A stretch of DNA of 7,520 nucleotides from Alphaproteobacteria bacterium (lineage in GTDB: Bacteria > Pseudomonadota > Alphaproteobacteria > Rhodobacterales > Rhodobacteraceae): assembly GCA_030428025.1 (NCBI GenBank), contig JAUIBJ010000150.1:1-7520 (forward strand). Reading direction: 5' to 3'. The notes under the pieces were generated by a model. That model was not told the origin of the DNA. It saw nothing but the letters and a program-made list of their open reading frames with translations, and made no database searches. Positions 1-6,292 of the stretch are shown here, piece by piece. A program made the position numbers and the translations under genes. Every line of letters starts with the position of its first letter. Positions within the stretch are counted from its first letter, which is position 1.

Positions 1-261
1 GGGGCGGGCAAACGACATAATCGTCGAACATGCCATCCGAAGTTGCCTGTGGCAATGCCCGCACGCCGGCCCGACAACTTTCCCCGCCCCTGCCCTGTCC
101 GAGGCGGGCGGACTGTGGCAAGGTCTTCCGGAGCGGCCCGGCCTCCGGCTGAAGGAGGGGCGGCAGACGAAAGGGACGACGGAAATGCGACGGAGCACAG
201 GCAAGGGAACGCCGCCATCGGCAGACGCCATCAGCGGCCGCGCGGGCAGAGGACAGGCCCG
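1..261. other. Upstream region without a supported gene
   Basis: An open frame runs through this stretch into the hydrolase, but its translation is rich in Arg, Pro and Gly with no recognisable domain, so I read it as non-coding. It contains small GC-rich hairpins: arms 43-47/51-55, and two that cannot form together (128-133/143-148 and 142-146/154-158). A micro-ORF of 26 codons (185-265) has an AAGGGA Shine-Dalgarno-like run at 171-176 and ends in a TGA overlapping the proposed TTG start of the hydrolase. On the - strand an ATG at 31 could open a gene continuing off the left edge, but only about 10 codons are visible. I recognise no riboswitch or terminator. Confidence 0.4.
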
Positions 262-1152
262 TTGACGCGCGACCTTCTGCCGGGCGGAGACTGGCGGCAC
301 GGGCACGCTGCCGTGGGCAACGTGGAAATGCATTATGTACGTGAGGGCACCGGTCGGGCCCTGATCCTGCTGCACGGTTGGCCAGAATTCTGGTGGGGCT
401 GGCATCGCAACATTCCTTCCCTCGCCCGGGGCTTCGATGTAATCGCGCCGGATTTGCGGGGGTTCGGCGATACGGCACGGGCAGGGAACGAGGCGTTCGG
501 GCCCGATGATCACGCCCGCGACATCCTCGCGCTCGCCGATGGGCTGGGGCTCGACCGGTTCGGGATTGTCGCCCATGACGTGGGCGCCTATGTGGCCCAG
601 TCCATCGCCCGCGCCGCCCCGGCCCGGGTCACGGGCCTGTTCTTCTTCAATGGGCCCCATCCGGGTATCGGCCGCCGCTGGGTCGCGCCCGGCCATGTGC
701 GCGAGATCTGGTACCAGTCCTTCAACCAGCAACCCTGGGCCGAGGCGCTGGTCGGGCATGACCACGAGACCTGCCGCATTTTCTTCGAGGGGATGCTGCG
801 GCACTGGGCTCATGTGCCCGGCGCACTCGACGGGCTGGTCGCGCCCTTCGTCGACAATTTCATGAAGCCCGGCAACATCGCCGGCGGCTTCGCCTGGTAC
901 CGTGCCACCCATGCCGCCCGTATGGCGCTGGTGCGCGACGGACCCCCCGACCTGCCGAAGATCGGGGCCCCGGCGCGGTTCTTCTGGGGCCGGCACGACC
1001 CGATCATCCCGCCCGAGTGGTCGGACACGGTGCCCGACTATTTCGCCCGGGCCACGGTCGAGATTGCCGAAGGCGCGGGCCATTTCGTGCATCTCGAAGT
1101 TCCGGAGGCCGCCAATGCAAGGATCGCCGAATTCTTCGCCGCCTTCCCGTGA
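262..1152 (+). CDS. Alpha/beta hydrolase, epoxide hydrolase / haloalkane dehalogenase-like
   Basis: Cytoplasmic alpha/beta-fold hydrolase of the epoxide hydrolase/dehalogenase superfamily, 296 residues from the chosen start, a usual length for the family. Visible motifs: the oxyanion-hole HGWPE at 38-42; the nucleophile elbow AHDVGA with Asp106 as nucleophile; the relay acid Asp246 in GRHDP; the catalytic His274 in GHFVHLE. The lid has WYQSFNQQP with Tyr151 and WYR with Tyr213, placed like the two ring-opening tyrosines of epoxide hydrolases. Val107 follows the nucleophile where many relatives have Trp or Arg; lack of that Arg argues against a fluoroacetate dehalogenase. The TTG at 262 was chosen because AGAGGA (248-253) lies 8 bases upstream and the protein then begins at normal family length; GTG 313 and ATG 328 are later in-frame options, and the frame is open back to position 43. 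There is no signal peptide. The substrate is unknown, and nothing links it functionally to the metal genes downstream. Confidence 0.85.
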   Translation: MTRDLLPGGDWRHGHAAVGNVEMHYVREGTGRALILLHGWPEFWWGWHRNIPSLARGFDVIAPDLRGFGDTARAGNEAFGPDDHARDILALADGLGLDRFGIVAHDVGAYVAQSIARAAPARVTGLFFFNGPHPGIGRRWVAPGHVREIWYQSFNQQPWAEALVGHDHETCRIFFEGMLRHWAHVPGALDGLVAPFVDNFMKPGNIAGGFAWYRATHAARMALVRDGPPDLPKIGAPARFFWGRHDPIIPPEWSDTVPDYFARATVEIAEGAGHFVHLEVPEAANARIAEFFAAFP

Positions 1153-1182
1153 CGGGCAGCACGGGCGCGGCTGGGGTTACGC

Positions 1183-1213
1183 AAGGTCAAGCGCCGGATC
1201 GCCCCTTGACCTT
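1183..1213. repeat. 9-bp perfect inverted repeat over the copper promoter
   Basis: AAGGTCAAG (1183-1191) is the exact reverse complement of CTTGACCTT (1205-1213), with 13 bases between. The right arm contains the -35 hexamer and the start of the left operator half of the CueR-type promoter; the left arm is an extra copy facing the other way. There is no T-tract after it, so it is a poor intrinsic terminator for the hydrolase. It could be a second regulator half-site or a DNA/RNA hairpin. Confidence 0.6.
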
Positions 1214-1236
1214 CCAGTAACGGGAAACCCTATCTT
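1206..1236 (+). promoter_or_regulatory. CueR/HmrR-type (MerR family) copper-responsive promoter
   Basis: The -35 TTGACC (1206-1211) and the -10 TATCTT (1231-1236) are separated by 19 bp, the over-long spacer typical of MerR-family activated promoters. Between and over them lies an imperfect dyad at 1209-1229, centred on 1219, whose left arm ACCTTCCAGT matches the CueR/HmrR consensus perfectly and whose right arm (ACGGGAA) matches partly; I count 16 of 20 specified positions against ACCTTCCAGT-N-ACTGGAAGGT. Established knowledge: CueR-type regulators twist such spacers to activate transcription when Cu(I) or Ag(I) is bound. Transcription would start near 1243, leaving a leader of about 24 bases before the oxidase ATG. 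The regulator gene is not in the window. Confidence 0.85.
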
Positions 1237-1266
1237 CCCGGCAGTCGTCTTTCATCGAGGCCACCC

Positions 1267-2655
1267 ATGACGCAACTGACCCGCCGACGGTTCAATCACG
1301 CGCTTCTCGGCACCGCCGCAAGCCTGTGGGTGCCGCAGGCCGGCCGGGCCGCGACGGCAGAGCCGCTTGTCGCCCGCCCCGCCCGCGCCCGTCTGGCCCC
1401 GGCCGAATACCCGGAAACCGATGTCTGGGCCTATGGCGGCACCGTGCCGGGGCCGGTGCTGCGGGTGCCGCAGGGCGCGCGGATCGCCCGGCGTTTCGTC
1501 AACGAATTGCCGCAGCCCTCCAGCGTGCACTGGCACGGGATCCGCATCGACAATGCTATGGATGGCGTCCCCGGGGTGACGCAGGACGCGGTCGCGCCGG
1601 GGGACGGCTTCCTGTACGACTTCACGGTGCCGGATGCCGGAACCTACTGGTATCACCCGCATAACCGTAGCTGGGAACAGATGGCGCGCGGACTTTACGG
1701 CGCGCTTGTCGTGGAGGAGCCGGAGGCAGCACCCCCGGTCGATCTCGACGAGGTGCTGCTGATCGACGACTGGCGCCTGACCGACGACGCGCAGATCGCG
1801 GGCGGGTTCGGGAACCTGCACGACCGCGCCCATGCCGGGCGGATCGGCAACTGGATCACCGTGAACGGCGATGGCGCCTGGTCACGCGAGGTGGGCCGGT
1901 TCGCCCGCTTGCGCCTGCGGCTGGCGAACACCGCCAATGCCCGCATCTTCGCGCTGGAAACCCGCGGGCTGGAGGGATGGGTCGTGGCGCTCGACGGGAT
2001 GCCGCTTGCGGCGCCGGAACCGCTGAAGCGGGTGACGCTTGCGCCCGCCCAGCGGGCCGATCTGATCGTCGATGTCACAGCCGAGGACGGGGTCGAGGCC
2101 CTGCTTGTCAGCTTCGAGCGCGATGGCGGCTATGCCCTTGCCAGTTTTCCCGTGCGCGGTGTCGCGCGCACCGCGCGCCGGCCCGATCCGGCCGCGCTTC
2201 CGCCCAACAAGCTGCCTGACCTCGGGCCGCTCGACCAGGCGCGCCGGGTGGATCTGCTGATGGAGGGCGGTGCCATGGGGAGAATGCAGGCCGCCATGCT
2301 GGACGGCCGGATGACGGAGATGCGCGACCTGGCGGCCGTCGGCAAGACCTGGGCCCTGGGCGGCATGGCGGATATGCCCGAGGCACCGCTGATCGAGGCG
2401 GCGCGGGGCGAGACGATCCGCATTGCCATGACCAACGACACCGCGTGGCCGCACGCGATGCATCTGCACGGGCACCATTTCCGGCAGATTCTGACGGATG
2501 GCAGTACCGGCCCCCTGCGCGACACGCTGCTGATGGACCGTGGCGAGATAGCCGAGATCGCCTTTGTCGCCGACAACCCCGGCGACTGGCTGCTGCATTG
2601 TCACATGCTTGAACATTCCGCCGCCGGAATGATGACCTGGCTGCGCGTCGCCTGA
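1267..2655 (+). CDS. Tat-exported multicopper oxidase (CueO/CutO-like)
   Basis: Periplasmic three-domain multicopper oxidase, 462 residues, expected to oxidise Cu(I) or organic substrates while reducing oxygen to water. The N-terminus has a textbook twin-arginine signal (T5-R6-R7-R8-F9) followed by a hydrophobic stretch and a likely cut near residue 28. All four copper-ligand motifs are present: HWHG with His88/His90, HPH with His130/His132, HAMHLHGH (His396, 399, 401, 403), and HCHMLEHSAAGM giving type 1 ligands Cys445, His450 and axial Met455 together with His396. A methionine-rich stretch at 332-370 (Met 332, 337, 340, 344, 349, 352, 367, 370) stands at the start of domain 3 and may bind extra Cu(I), as the Met-rich insert of CueO does. 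GAGG (1257-1260) sits 6 bases before the ATG. The CueR-type promoter directly upstream supports a copper-tolerance role; R. capsulatus CutO is the closest kind I know of. A laccase-like activity is possible. Confidence 0.94.
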   Translation: MTQLTRRRFNHALLGTAASLWVPQAGRAATAEPLVARPARARLAPAEYPETDVWAYGGTVPGPVLRVPQGARIARRFVNELPQPSSVHWHGIRIDNAMDGVPGVTQDAVAPGDGFLYDFTVPDAGTYWYHPHNRSWEQMARGLYGALVVEEPEAAPPVDLDEVLLIDDWRLTDDAQIAGGFGNLHDRAHAGRIGNWITVNGDGAWSREVGRFARLRLRLANTANARIFALETRGLEGWVVALDGMPLAAPEPLKRVTLAPAQRADLIVDVTAEDGVEALLVSFERDGGYALASFPVRGVARTARRPDPAALPPNKLPDLGPLDQARRVDLLMEGGAMGRMQAAMLDGRMTEMRDLAAVGKTWALGGMADMPEAPLIEAARGETIRIAMTNDTAWPHAMHLHGHHFRQILTDGSTGPLRDTLLMDRGEIAEIAFVADNPGDWLLHCHMLEHSAAGMMTWLRVA

Positions 2656-2698
2656 GCGGACACCTCGCCGCACCCCGAAACAGACCGGAGACACCCAA

Positions 2699-3148
2699 AT
2701 GCACCGACGACACTTCCTCCTCGCCGCCCTCGGGTCGGCCGCCCTCGCCCGCCCCGTATGGGCTGCACCCGCGCGCATCGAGGTCTACAAGTCGCCCACC
2801 TGCGGCTGCTGCTCGGCCTGGGTCGATCATGTCACGCGCGCGGGCTTTGCCGTAGACGTGCGGGATGTCGATCAGGACACGCTCTATGCGCTCAAGGCAA
2901 AGGCCGGGGTCACCGCCGATCTGGCCTCCTGCCACACCGGATTCGTGGAGGGGTATGTGATTGAGGGGCATGTACCCGCCGGCGATATCGACCGCCTGCT
3001 GCGCGAACGGCCGGAGGCGCTCGGCCTGACGGTTCCGGGCATGCCGGTCGGCTCTCCGGGGATGGAGATGGGCGAAACACGCGAAGCCTTCGAGACGCGC
3101 CTCCTTCTGCGCGATGGCCGGAGCGTCCTTTTCCAGCGCCACGGTTAG
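2699..3148 (+). CDS. DUF411 copper-binding protein, CopG-like, exported
   Basis: A 149-residue exported metal-binding protein of the DUF411 family. The start gives a Tat-like leader (R3-R4-H5-F6-L7-L8) ending in a plausible VWA cut near residue 22. The body has the family signature: YKSPTCGCC with Cys35, Cys37 and Cys38; SCHTGFVEGYVIEGHVPA with Cys78 and His79; and GMPVGSPGMEMG with Met115, Met122 and Met124. Established knowledge: DUF411 includes CopG, a thioredoxin-like-fold protein whose Cys and Met residues hold copper, usually found beside copper-export genes. GGAG (2687-2690) lies 8 bases before the ATG. It begins 43 bases after the multicopper oxidase with no visible promoter or terminator between, so both are probably transcribed from the copper promoter at 1206. 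Its exact role (periplasmic copper carrier or buffer, or redox partner of the oxidase) is inference. This CopG is unrelated to the ribbon-helix-helix plasmid CopG. Confidence 0.9.
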   Translation: MHRRHFLLAALGSAALARPVWAAPARIEVYKSPTCGCCSAWVDHVTRAGFAVDVRDVDQDTLYALKAKAGVTADLASCHTGFVEGYVIEGHVPAGDIDRLLRERPEALGLTVPGMPVGSPGMEMGETREAFETRLLLRDGRSVLFQRHG

Positions 3149-3263
3149 TCGATGCAAGGCGGGTAGCCGCGTCCCGAAGACGGCCGGCCCCGCCCGGTGT
3201 CGCGCCGCGAAGATCGTGGCTGGCCTTCGGAGAGGATTTTGCCCAGTATTGGCGGAACCGGTC

Positions 3264-3270
3264 AGGAGGT
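3264..3270 (+). promoter_or_regulatory. Strong Shine-Dalgarno fixing the binding-protein start
   Basis: AGGAGGT, a near-perfect anti-16S match, lies 10 bases before the ATG at 3281, with a second GAAGGA 4 bases before it. The frame is open further upstream (to 3197), but only the ATG at 3281 places a normal signal peptide at the N-terminus. An in-frame GTG at 3269 overlaps this site and is therefore unlikely. Confidence 0.7.
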
Positions 3271-3280
3271 GAAGGACGAC

Positions 3281-4309
3281 ATGCGATACCTGGTTCTGAT
3301 CCTCTCGCTTCTCGCCGCGCCCGCAACCGCCGGCACGATCACGGACAGCGCCGGGCGCATCGTCGATATCCCCGATGAGGTGAGCAGTGTCTTCGCCGCC
3401 GGCCCGCCCGCCTCGATCCTCGTCTACATCATGAAGCCCGAGGCGCTGACCGGCTGGCCCCGCGCCCTGCGCCCCGAGGAGCGCGCCTATATCGCCGAAC
3501 CCTACCGCGACCTGCCCGAGACCGGGCGACTGACGGGGCGCGGCGGCGAGGCCAATCTCGAACGGGTTCTGGCGATCGCACCCGATCTCATCCTCGACTT
3601 CGGGTCGGTGCGCGACACCTATGTCGACCTCGCCGACCGGGTTCAGGCGCAGACCGGCATTCCCTATATCCTGATCGATGGCCGGTTCGAGAACACGCCC
3701 GAGGCGCTTCGCGTCGTGGGCGAAGCGCTCGGCGTGCCGGACCGGGGCGAGGCGCTGGCCCGGGACGTGGAAGCCACCTTCGGCCGGATCGACGCGATCC
3801 TGGAGGGCGTACCCGAGGCCGACCGCCCCCGCGTCTACCTCGCCCGCGGGCCCGAGGGGCTGGAAACCGGCATGAAGGGCTCGATCAACACCGAGATCAT
3901 CGAGCGCGCGGGCGGGCGCAATGTGGCCGACGATGGCGGCCGGACCCGCGGGCTTGTGCAGGCCTCGATGGAACAGGTGATCGTCGCCGACCCGGAAATC
4001 ATCGTGACATGGGACAGGAACTTTTTCGCCCGGGTCTTCGACGATCCGCTCTGGCAGGGCATCGAGGCGGTGCGCGACGGGCGGGTCCACCTGTCGCCCA
4101 CGGCGCCTTTCGGCTGGATCGACCGACCACCCTCGCTCAACCGGATGATGGGGCTGATCTGGATGGCGGGGCTGCTTTATCCCGACAGGTGGGAGGGCGA
4201 TCTGCGCGACGAGACCCGCAGGTTCTACGATGTGTATTACCATGTCGATCTGAGCGACGAAGAGCTGGAAAGGCTGCTGGAATGGGCCGAGGGACGACCG
4301 CCGGAATGA
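3281..4309 (+). CDS. Periplasmic ABC substrate-binding protein (BtuF/MolA fold), probable molybdate/tungstate
   Basis: A 342-residue class III (helical-backbone, BtuF/FhuD-type) solute-binding protein. It opens with a Sec signal peptide (residues 1-19, MRYLVLILSLLAAPATAG) and has no lipobox Cys, so it is a soluble periplasmic protein. The mature part starts with the usual TITDSAGRIVDIP strand. The first lobe has NLERVLAIAPDLILDFG, the second TGMKGSINTEIIERAGGRNVA and IIVTWDRNFF. Near residues 276-285 is the block PFGWIDRPPS followed by LNRMMGLIWMAGLLYP, which I associate with the MolA-like/iron-complex branch. It delivers ligand to the permease and ATPase genes that follow with overlaps. Members of this fold carry cobalamin, ferric siderophores, haem or, as in Haemophilus MolA, molybdate/tungstate. 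The molbindin and MOT1 genes next door favour the oxyanion, but the ligand cannot be proved from sequence. The stop overlaps the permease start as ATGA. Confidence 0.88.
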   Translation: MRYLVLILSLLAAPATAGTITDSAGRIVDIPDEVSSVFAAGPPASILVYIMKPEALTGWPRALRPEERAYIAEPYRDLPETGRLTGRGGEANLERVLAIAPDLILDFGSVRDTYVDLADRVQAQTGIPYILIDGRFENTPEALRVVGEALGVPDRGEALARDVEATFGRIDAILEGVPEADRPRVYLARGPEGLETGMKGSINTEIIERAGGRNVADDGGRTRGLVQASMEQVIVADPEIIVTWDRNFFARVFDDPLWQGIEAVRDGRVHLSPTAPFGWIDRPPSLNRMMGLIWMAGLLYPDRWEGDLRDETRRFYDVYYHVDLSDEELERLLEWAEGRPPE

Positions 4310-5304
4310 CCTCGCGGCGGCCCCTCGTGACGCTGACGGGGGCGCTGACTGGGACGCTCGCCCTGCTGGCCTTCGGCGCCATGATGATCGGGCCCTATGC
4401 GCTGACCCCCGGCGAGACACTGGCCGCGCTCATCGGCCGGGGCGACGCGCAGGCGCAGATCGTGGTGTGGAACATCCGCCTGCCGCGCGTGGCAGCGGCA
4501 GTGCTGGTGGGCGCGGCGCTGGCCGCCGCCGGGGCCAGCTATCAGGCGCTCTTTCGCAACCCGCTGGTCTCACCCGACATCCTCGGCGTGTCGGCAGGCG
4601 CGGGGCTGGGTGCGGTGACCGGGATATTCCTGTCGCTGCCCGTGGCCGCGATCCAGGCCTCGGCCTTCGCCGGCGGCATGGCGGCGGTGGCCGTCGTCAC
4701 GCTGGTCGCCTCGCTGGTCCGCAACACCGACCGGACGCTGACACTGGTGCTAATCGGCGTGGTGATCGGCGCGCTGGCCGGGGCGGCGACCTCGCTGCTG
4801 AAGGTAATGGCCGACCCCTACGACCAGTTGCCCGCCATCACCTTCTGGCTTCTGGGCTCGCTTGCCGCGATCACTACGGACGACATCCTTCCGGCCCTGC
4901 CAGCGGTCCTGGTGGGGCTCGTGCCGCTGGCGCTCTTGCGCTGGCGGATCAACGTGCTGAGCCTCGGCGACGAGGAGGCCCGCGCCCTGGGCGTCGAGGC
5001 CGGGCGCACGCGCTTCCTGGTGATTGCGGCGGCCACGCTGATCACCGCCAGCGTCACGGCGCTGGCGGGCGTCGTCGGCTGGGTCGGGCTGGTGATTCCG
5101 CATATCGCGCGGATGCTGGTGGGGCCGGGTTTCGGCAGGCTCCTGCCCGCGTCCGTCCTGATCGGCGCGGGCTACCTGCTGATCGTGGACACGCTGGCAC
5201 GAACGATGGCGCAGGCCGAGGTGCCGCTGGGCATCCTGACGGCGGTGATCGGCGCGCCCTTCTTCGTCTGGCTGCTGGCGCGGGGGCGGCGGGGATGGTC
5301 GTGA
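4306..5304 (+). CDS. FecCD/BtuC-type ABC permease, probable molybdate/tungstate (MolB-like)
   Basis: A 332-residue inner-membrane permease of the FecCD family that should dimerise to form the transport channel. It is hydrophobic throughout, with roughly 8-10 membrane segments starting after a short basic N-terminus (TSRR). Family hallmarks seen: LPRVAAAVLVGAALAAAG, then QALFRNPLVSPDILG at 80-94 and the following Gly/Ala-rich GVSAGAGLG; the cytoplasmic coupling stretch DEEARALGV at 222-230, which contacts the ATPase; and GWVGLVIPHIARMLVG followed by a C-terminal EVPLGILTAVIGAPFFVWLL. The length is normal for BtuC/FecD proteins. The ATG at 4306 overlaps the binding-protein stop (ATGA), implying coupled translation; a weak GAGGGA precedes it at 4289-4294. 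Its stop overlaps the ATPase start. The family does not distinguish iron complexes, cobalamin and molybdate; the substrate is inferred from neighbours. Confidence 0.93.
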   Translation: MTSRRPLVTLTGALTGTLALLAFGAMMIGPYALTPGETLAALIGRGDAQAQIVVWNIRLPRVAAAVLVGAALAAAGASYQALFRNPLVSPDILGVSAGAGLGAVTGIFLSLPVAAIQASAFAGGMAAVAVVTLVASLVRNTDRTLTLVLIGVVIGALAGAATSLLKVMADPYDQLPAITFWLLGSLAAITTDDILPALPAVLVGLVPLALLRWRINVLSLGDEEARALGVEAGRTRFLVIAAATLITASVTALAGVVGWVGLVIPHIARMLVGPGFGRLLPASVLIGAGYLLIVDTLARTMAQAEVPLGILTAVIGAPFFVWLLARGRRGWS

Positions 5305-6128
5305 TGCTGGAGGCGCGGGATCTTGCCATCGGCTACGGCCCGACGGAAATCGGCAGCGGGCTGGGCCTTCGGGTGGCCGGGGGCGATATCCTCTGCCTTC
5401 TGGGGCCGAACGGCTGCGGCAAGACCACGCTGTTCCGCACGCTGCTGGGGCTTCTGCCCGCCCTGTCGGGCACGGTGGCGCTCGGCGGCAAACCCCTGTC
5501 GGCACAGTCGCGCGCCGCGATCGCCCGCCAGATCGCCTATGTGCCGCAAGCCCACGCGCCGCCCTTTCCATTCGAGGCACTGGAGGTGGTGCTGATGGGA
5601 CGCACGGCGCGTCTCGGGCTTTTCGGCCAGCCCGGGCGGCATGACCGCGCCTGTGCCTTTCAGGCACTGGAGAGGCTGGGGATCGCGGATCTCGCCCATC
5701 GCGACTATGCGCGCCTTTCGGGCGGTCAGCGCCAACTCGTGCTGATCGCCCGGGCATTGGCTCAGGAGGCGCAGCTCATCGTCATGGACGAACCCACCGC
5801 CAGCCTCGATTTCGGCAACCAGGCGCAGGTGCTGGCACAGATCGCCACGCTCGCCGAGGGCGCGGCCGCGGACGGCCGCGGCGTGATCATGTCCACCCAT
5901 GATCCCGATCAGGCCTTTGCCCTGAACGCCCATGTCCTTCTGATGAAGGCGGGCCGGACCTTCGCCGAAGGCCCTGCCGACGCGGTGCTGACCGACGACA
6001 CGCTCAGCGCGGTCTACGGCATCCCCGTCACCGTCGAGACCACCGGCTCGGGCCGGAAGGTCTGCCTGCCATCTCTGGACCGTCAGTCGGCCCCGACGAT
6101 GACGTCCGATGCCTTCACGATCGCATAG
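5304..6128 (+). CDS. ABC transporter ATPase, FepC/BtuD family (MolC-like)
   Basis: A 274-residue nucleotide-binding subunit that powers the preceding permease. All motifs are intact: Walker A GPNGCGKTT at 34-42 (Lys40), Q-loop in YVPQAHAP, signature LSGGQ at 138-142, Walker B LIVMDEP with Asp162 and catalytic Glu163, and the H-loop His199 in STHDPD. Unlike classical ModC ATPases it has no C-terminal TOBE/Mop domain; that domain is encoded separately by the overlapping gene on the other strand. The chosen ATG makes a TGATG overlap with the permease stop and is preceded by GGGG at 5291-5294; an ATG at 5295 would add three residues (MVV) and overlap the permease by 10 bases. The last 14 codons lie over the 3' end of mop, giving a 46-base convergent overlap. 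There is no room for a terminator between the two genes. Confidence 0.94.
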   Translation: MLEARDLAIGYGPTEIGSGLGLRVAGGDILCLLGPNGCGKTTLFRTLLGLLPALSGTVALGGKPLSAQSRAAIARQIAYVPQAHAPPFPFEALEVVLMGRTARLGLFGQPGRHDRACAFQALERLGIADLAHRDYARLSGGQRQLVLIARALAQEAQLIVMDEPTASLDFGNQAQVLAQIATLAEGAAADGRGVIMSTHDPDQAFALNAHVLLMKAGRTFAEGPADAVLTDDTLSAVYGIPVTVETTGSGRKVCLPSLDRQSAPTMTSDAFTIA

Positions 6129-6292
6129 GCTGTCTTTCCCACCTCAAGCCCCAGATCGTCGACCGAGGCATTGGTGATCATCGCCGTCACGATGCTGCCG
6201 CCGCCCAGGTCGATATGGACAGTCGAGTTCACGGCACCCTTGTCAATCGACACCACCGTCCCGGTCAGCTTGTTGCGCGCACTCAGTTTCAT
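6083..6292 (-). CDS. mop: Molbindin (Mop / TOBE-domain molybdate-binding protein)
   Basis: A 69-residue cytoplasmic protein that is one complete Mop domain: MKLSARNKLTGTVVSIDKG, then AVNSTVHIDLGGGSIVTAMI, TNASVDDLGLEVGK, and KASDVIVG at the end. Length and motifs match stand-alone molbindins of Rhodobacter, Clostridium and others, which assemble as hexamers binding several molybdate or tungstate ions and serve for storage or homeostasis. The ATG at 6292 is preceded by GGGGAG (6307-6302) 9 bases upstream on its strand; the frame is open 21 codons further, but that part does not look like the domain. It is convergent with the ABC ATPase, overlapping it by 46 bases, and divergent from the MOT1-type permease. 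This gene is the main evidence that the surrounding transporters handle molybdenum or tungsten. Confidence 0.95.
   Translation of the reverse strand: MKLSARNKLTGTVVSIDKGAVNSTVHIDLGGGSIVTAMITNASVDDLGLEVGKTAYAIVKASDVIVGAD

Noticed and set aside
1..31. Possible - strand gene starting at 31 (MFDDYVVCPP...)
   Set aside because: Only about ten codons are visible, there is no clear ribosome site, and a competing frame exists.
43..261. N-terminal extension of the hydrolase
   Set aside because: It looks non-coding (Arg/Pro/Gly-rich, no signal peptide), and family proteins are about 290-300 residues, matching the TTG at 262.
1183..1213. Intrinsic terminator for the hydrolase
   Set aside because: The stem is perfect but is followed by CCAGTAACGG, not a T-run, and its right arm is explained by the copper promoter.
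1882..2778. 298-residue open frame on the - strand
   Set aside because: Antisense shadow of the multicopper oxidase, whose copper motifs on the + strand are unmistakable.
3228..3243. Sigma-54-like element (GG 3229-3230 and TTGC 3239-3242, correct spacing) before the binding-protein gene
   Set aside because: GG/GC spacing fits, but the -24 box (CGGAGAG) matches TGGCACG poorly. I regard it as chance without an activator site.
2108..4420. 770-residue open frame on the - strand
   Set aside because: It lies antisense to three well-supported genes, and its translation is Arg/Pro/Ala-rich without domains. It is a product of high GC and third-position bias.
4467..5303. In-frame 5' extension of the ABC ATPase
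   Set aside because: The extension is an out-of-frame reading of the FecCD permease with low-complexity Arg/Gly sequence. The ATPase fold starts at MLEARDLAIGYG.
3281..6128. Ferric-siderophore or cobalamin importer
   Set aside because: Not excluded by fold, but there is no TonB receptor, Fur box, siderophore or cobalamin gene or cobalamin riboswitch here, while mop and a MOT1-type gene adjoin it.
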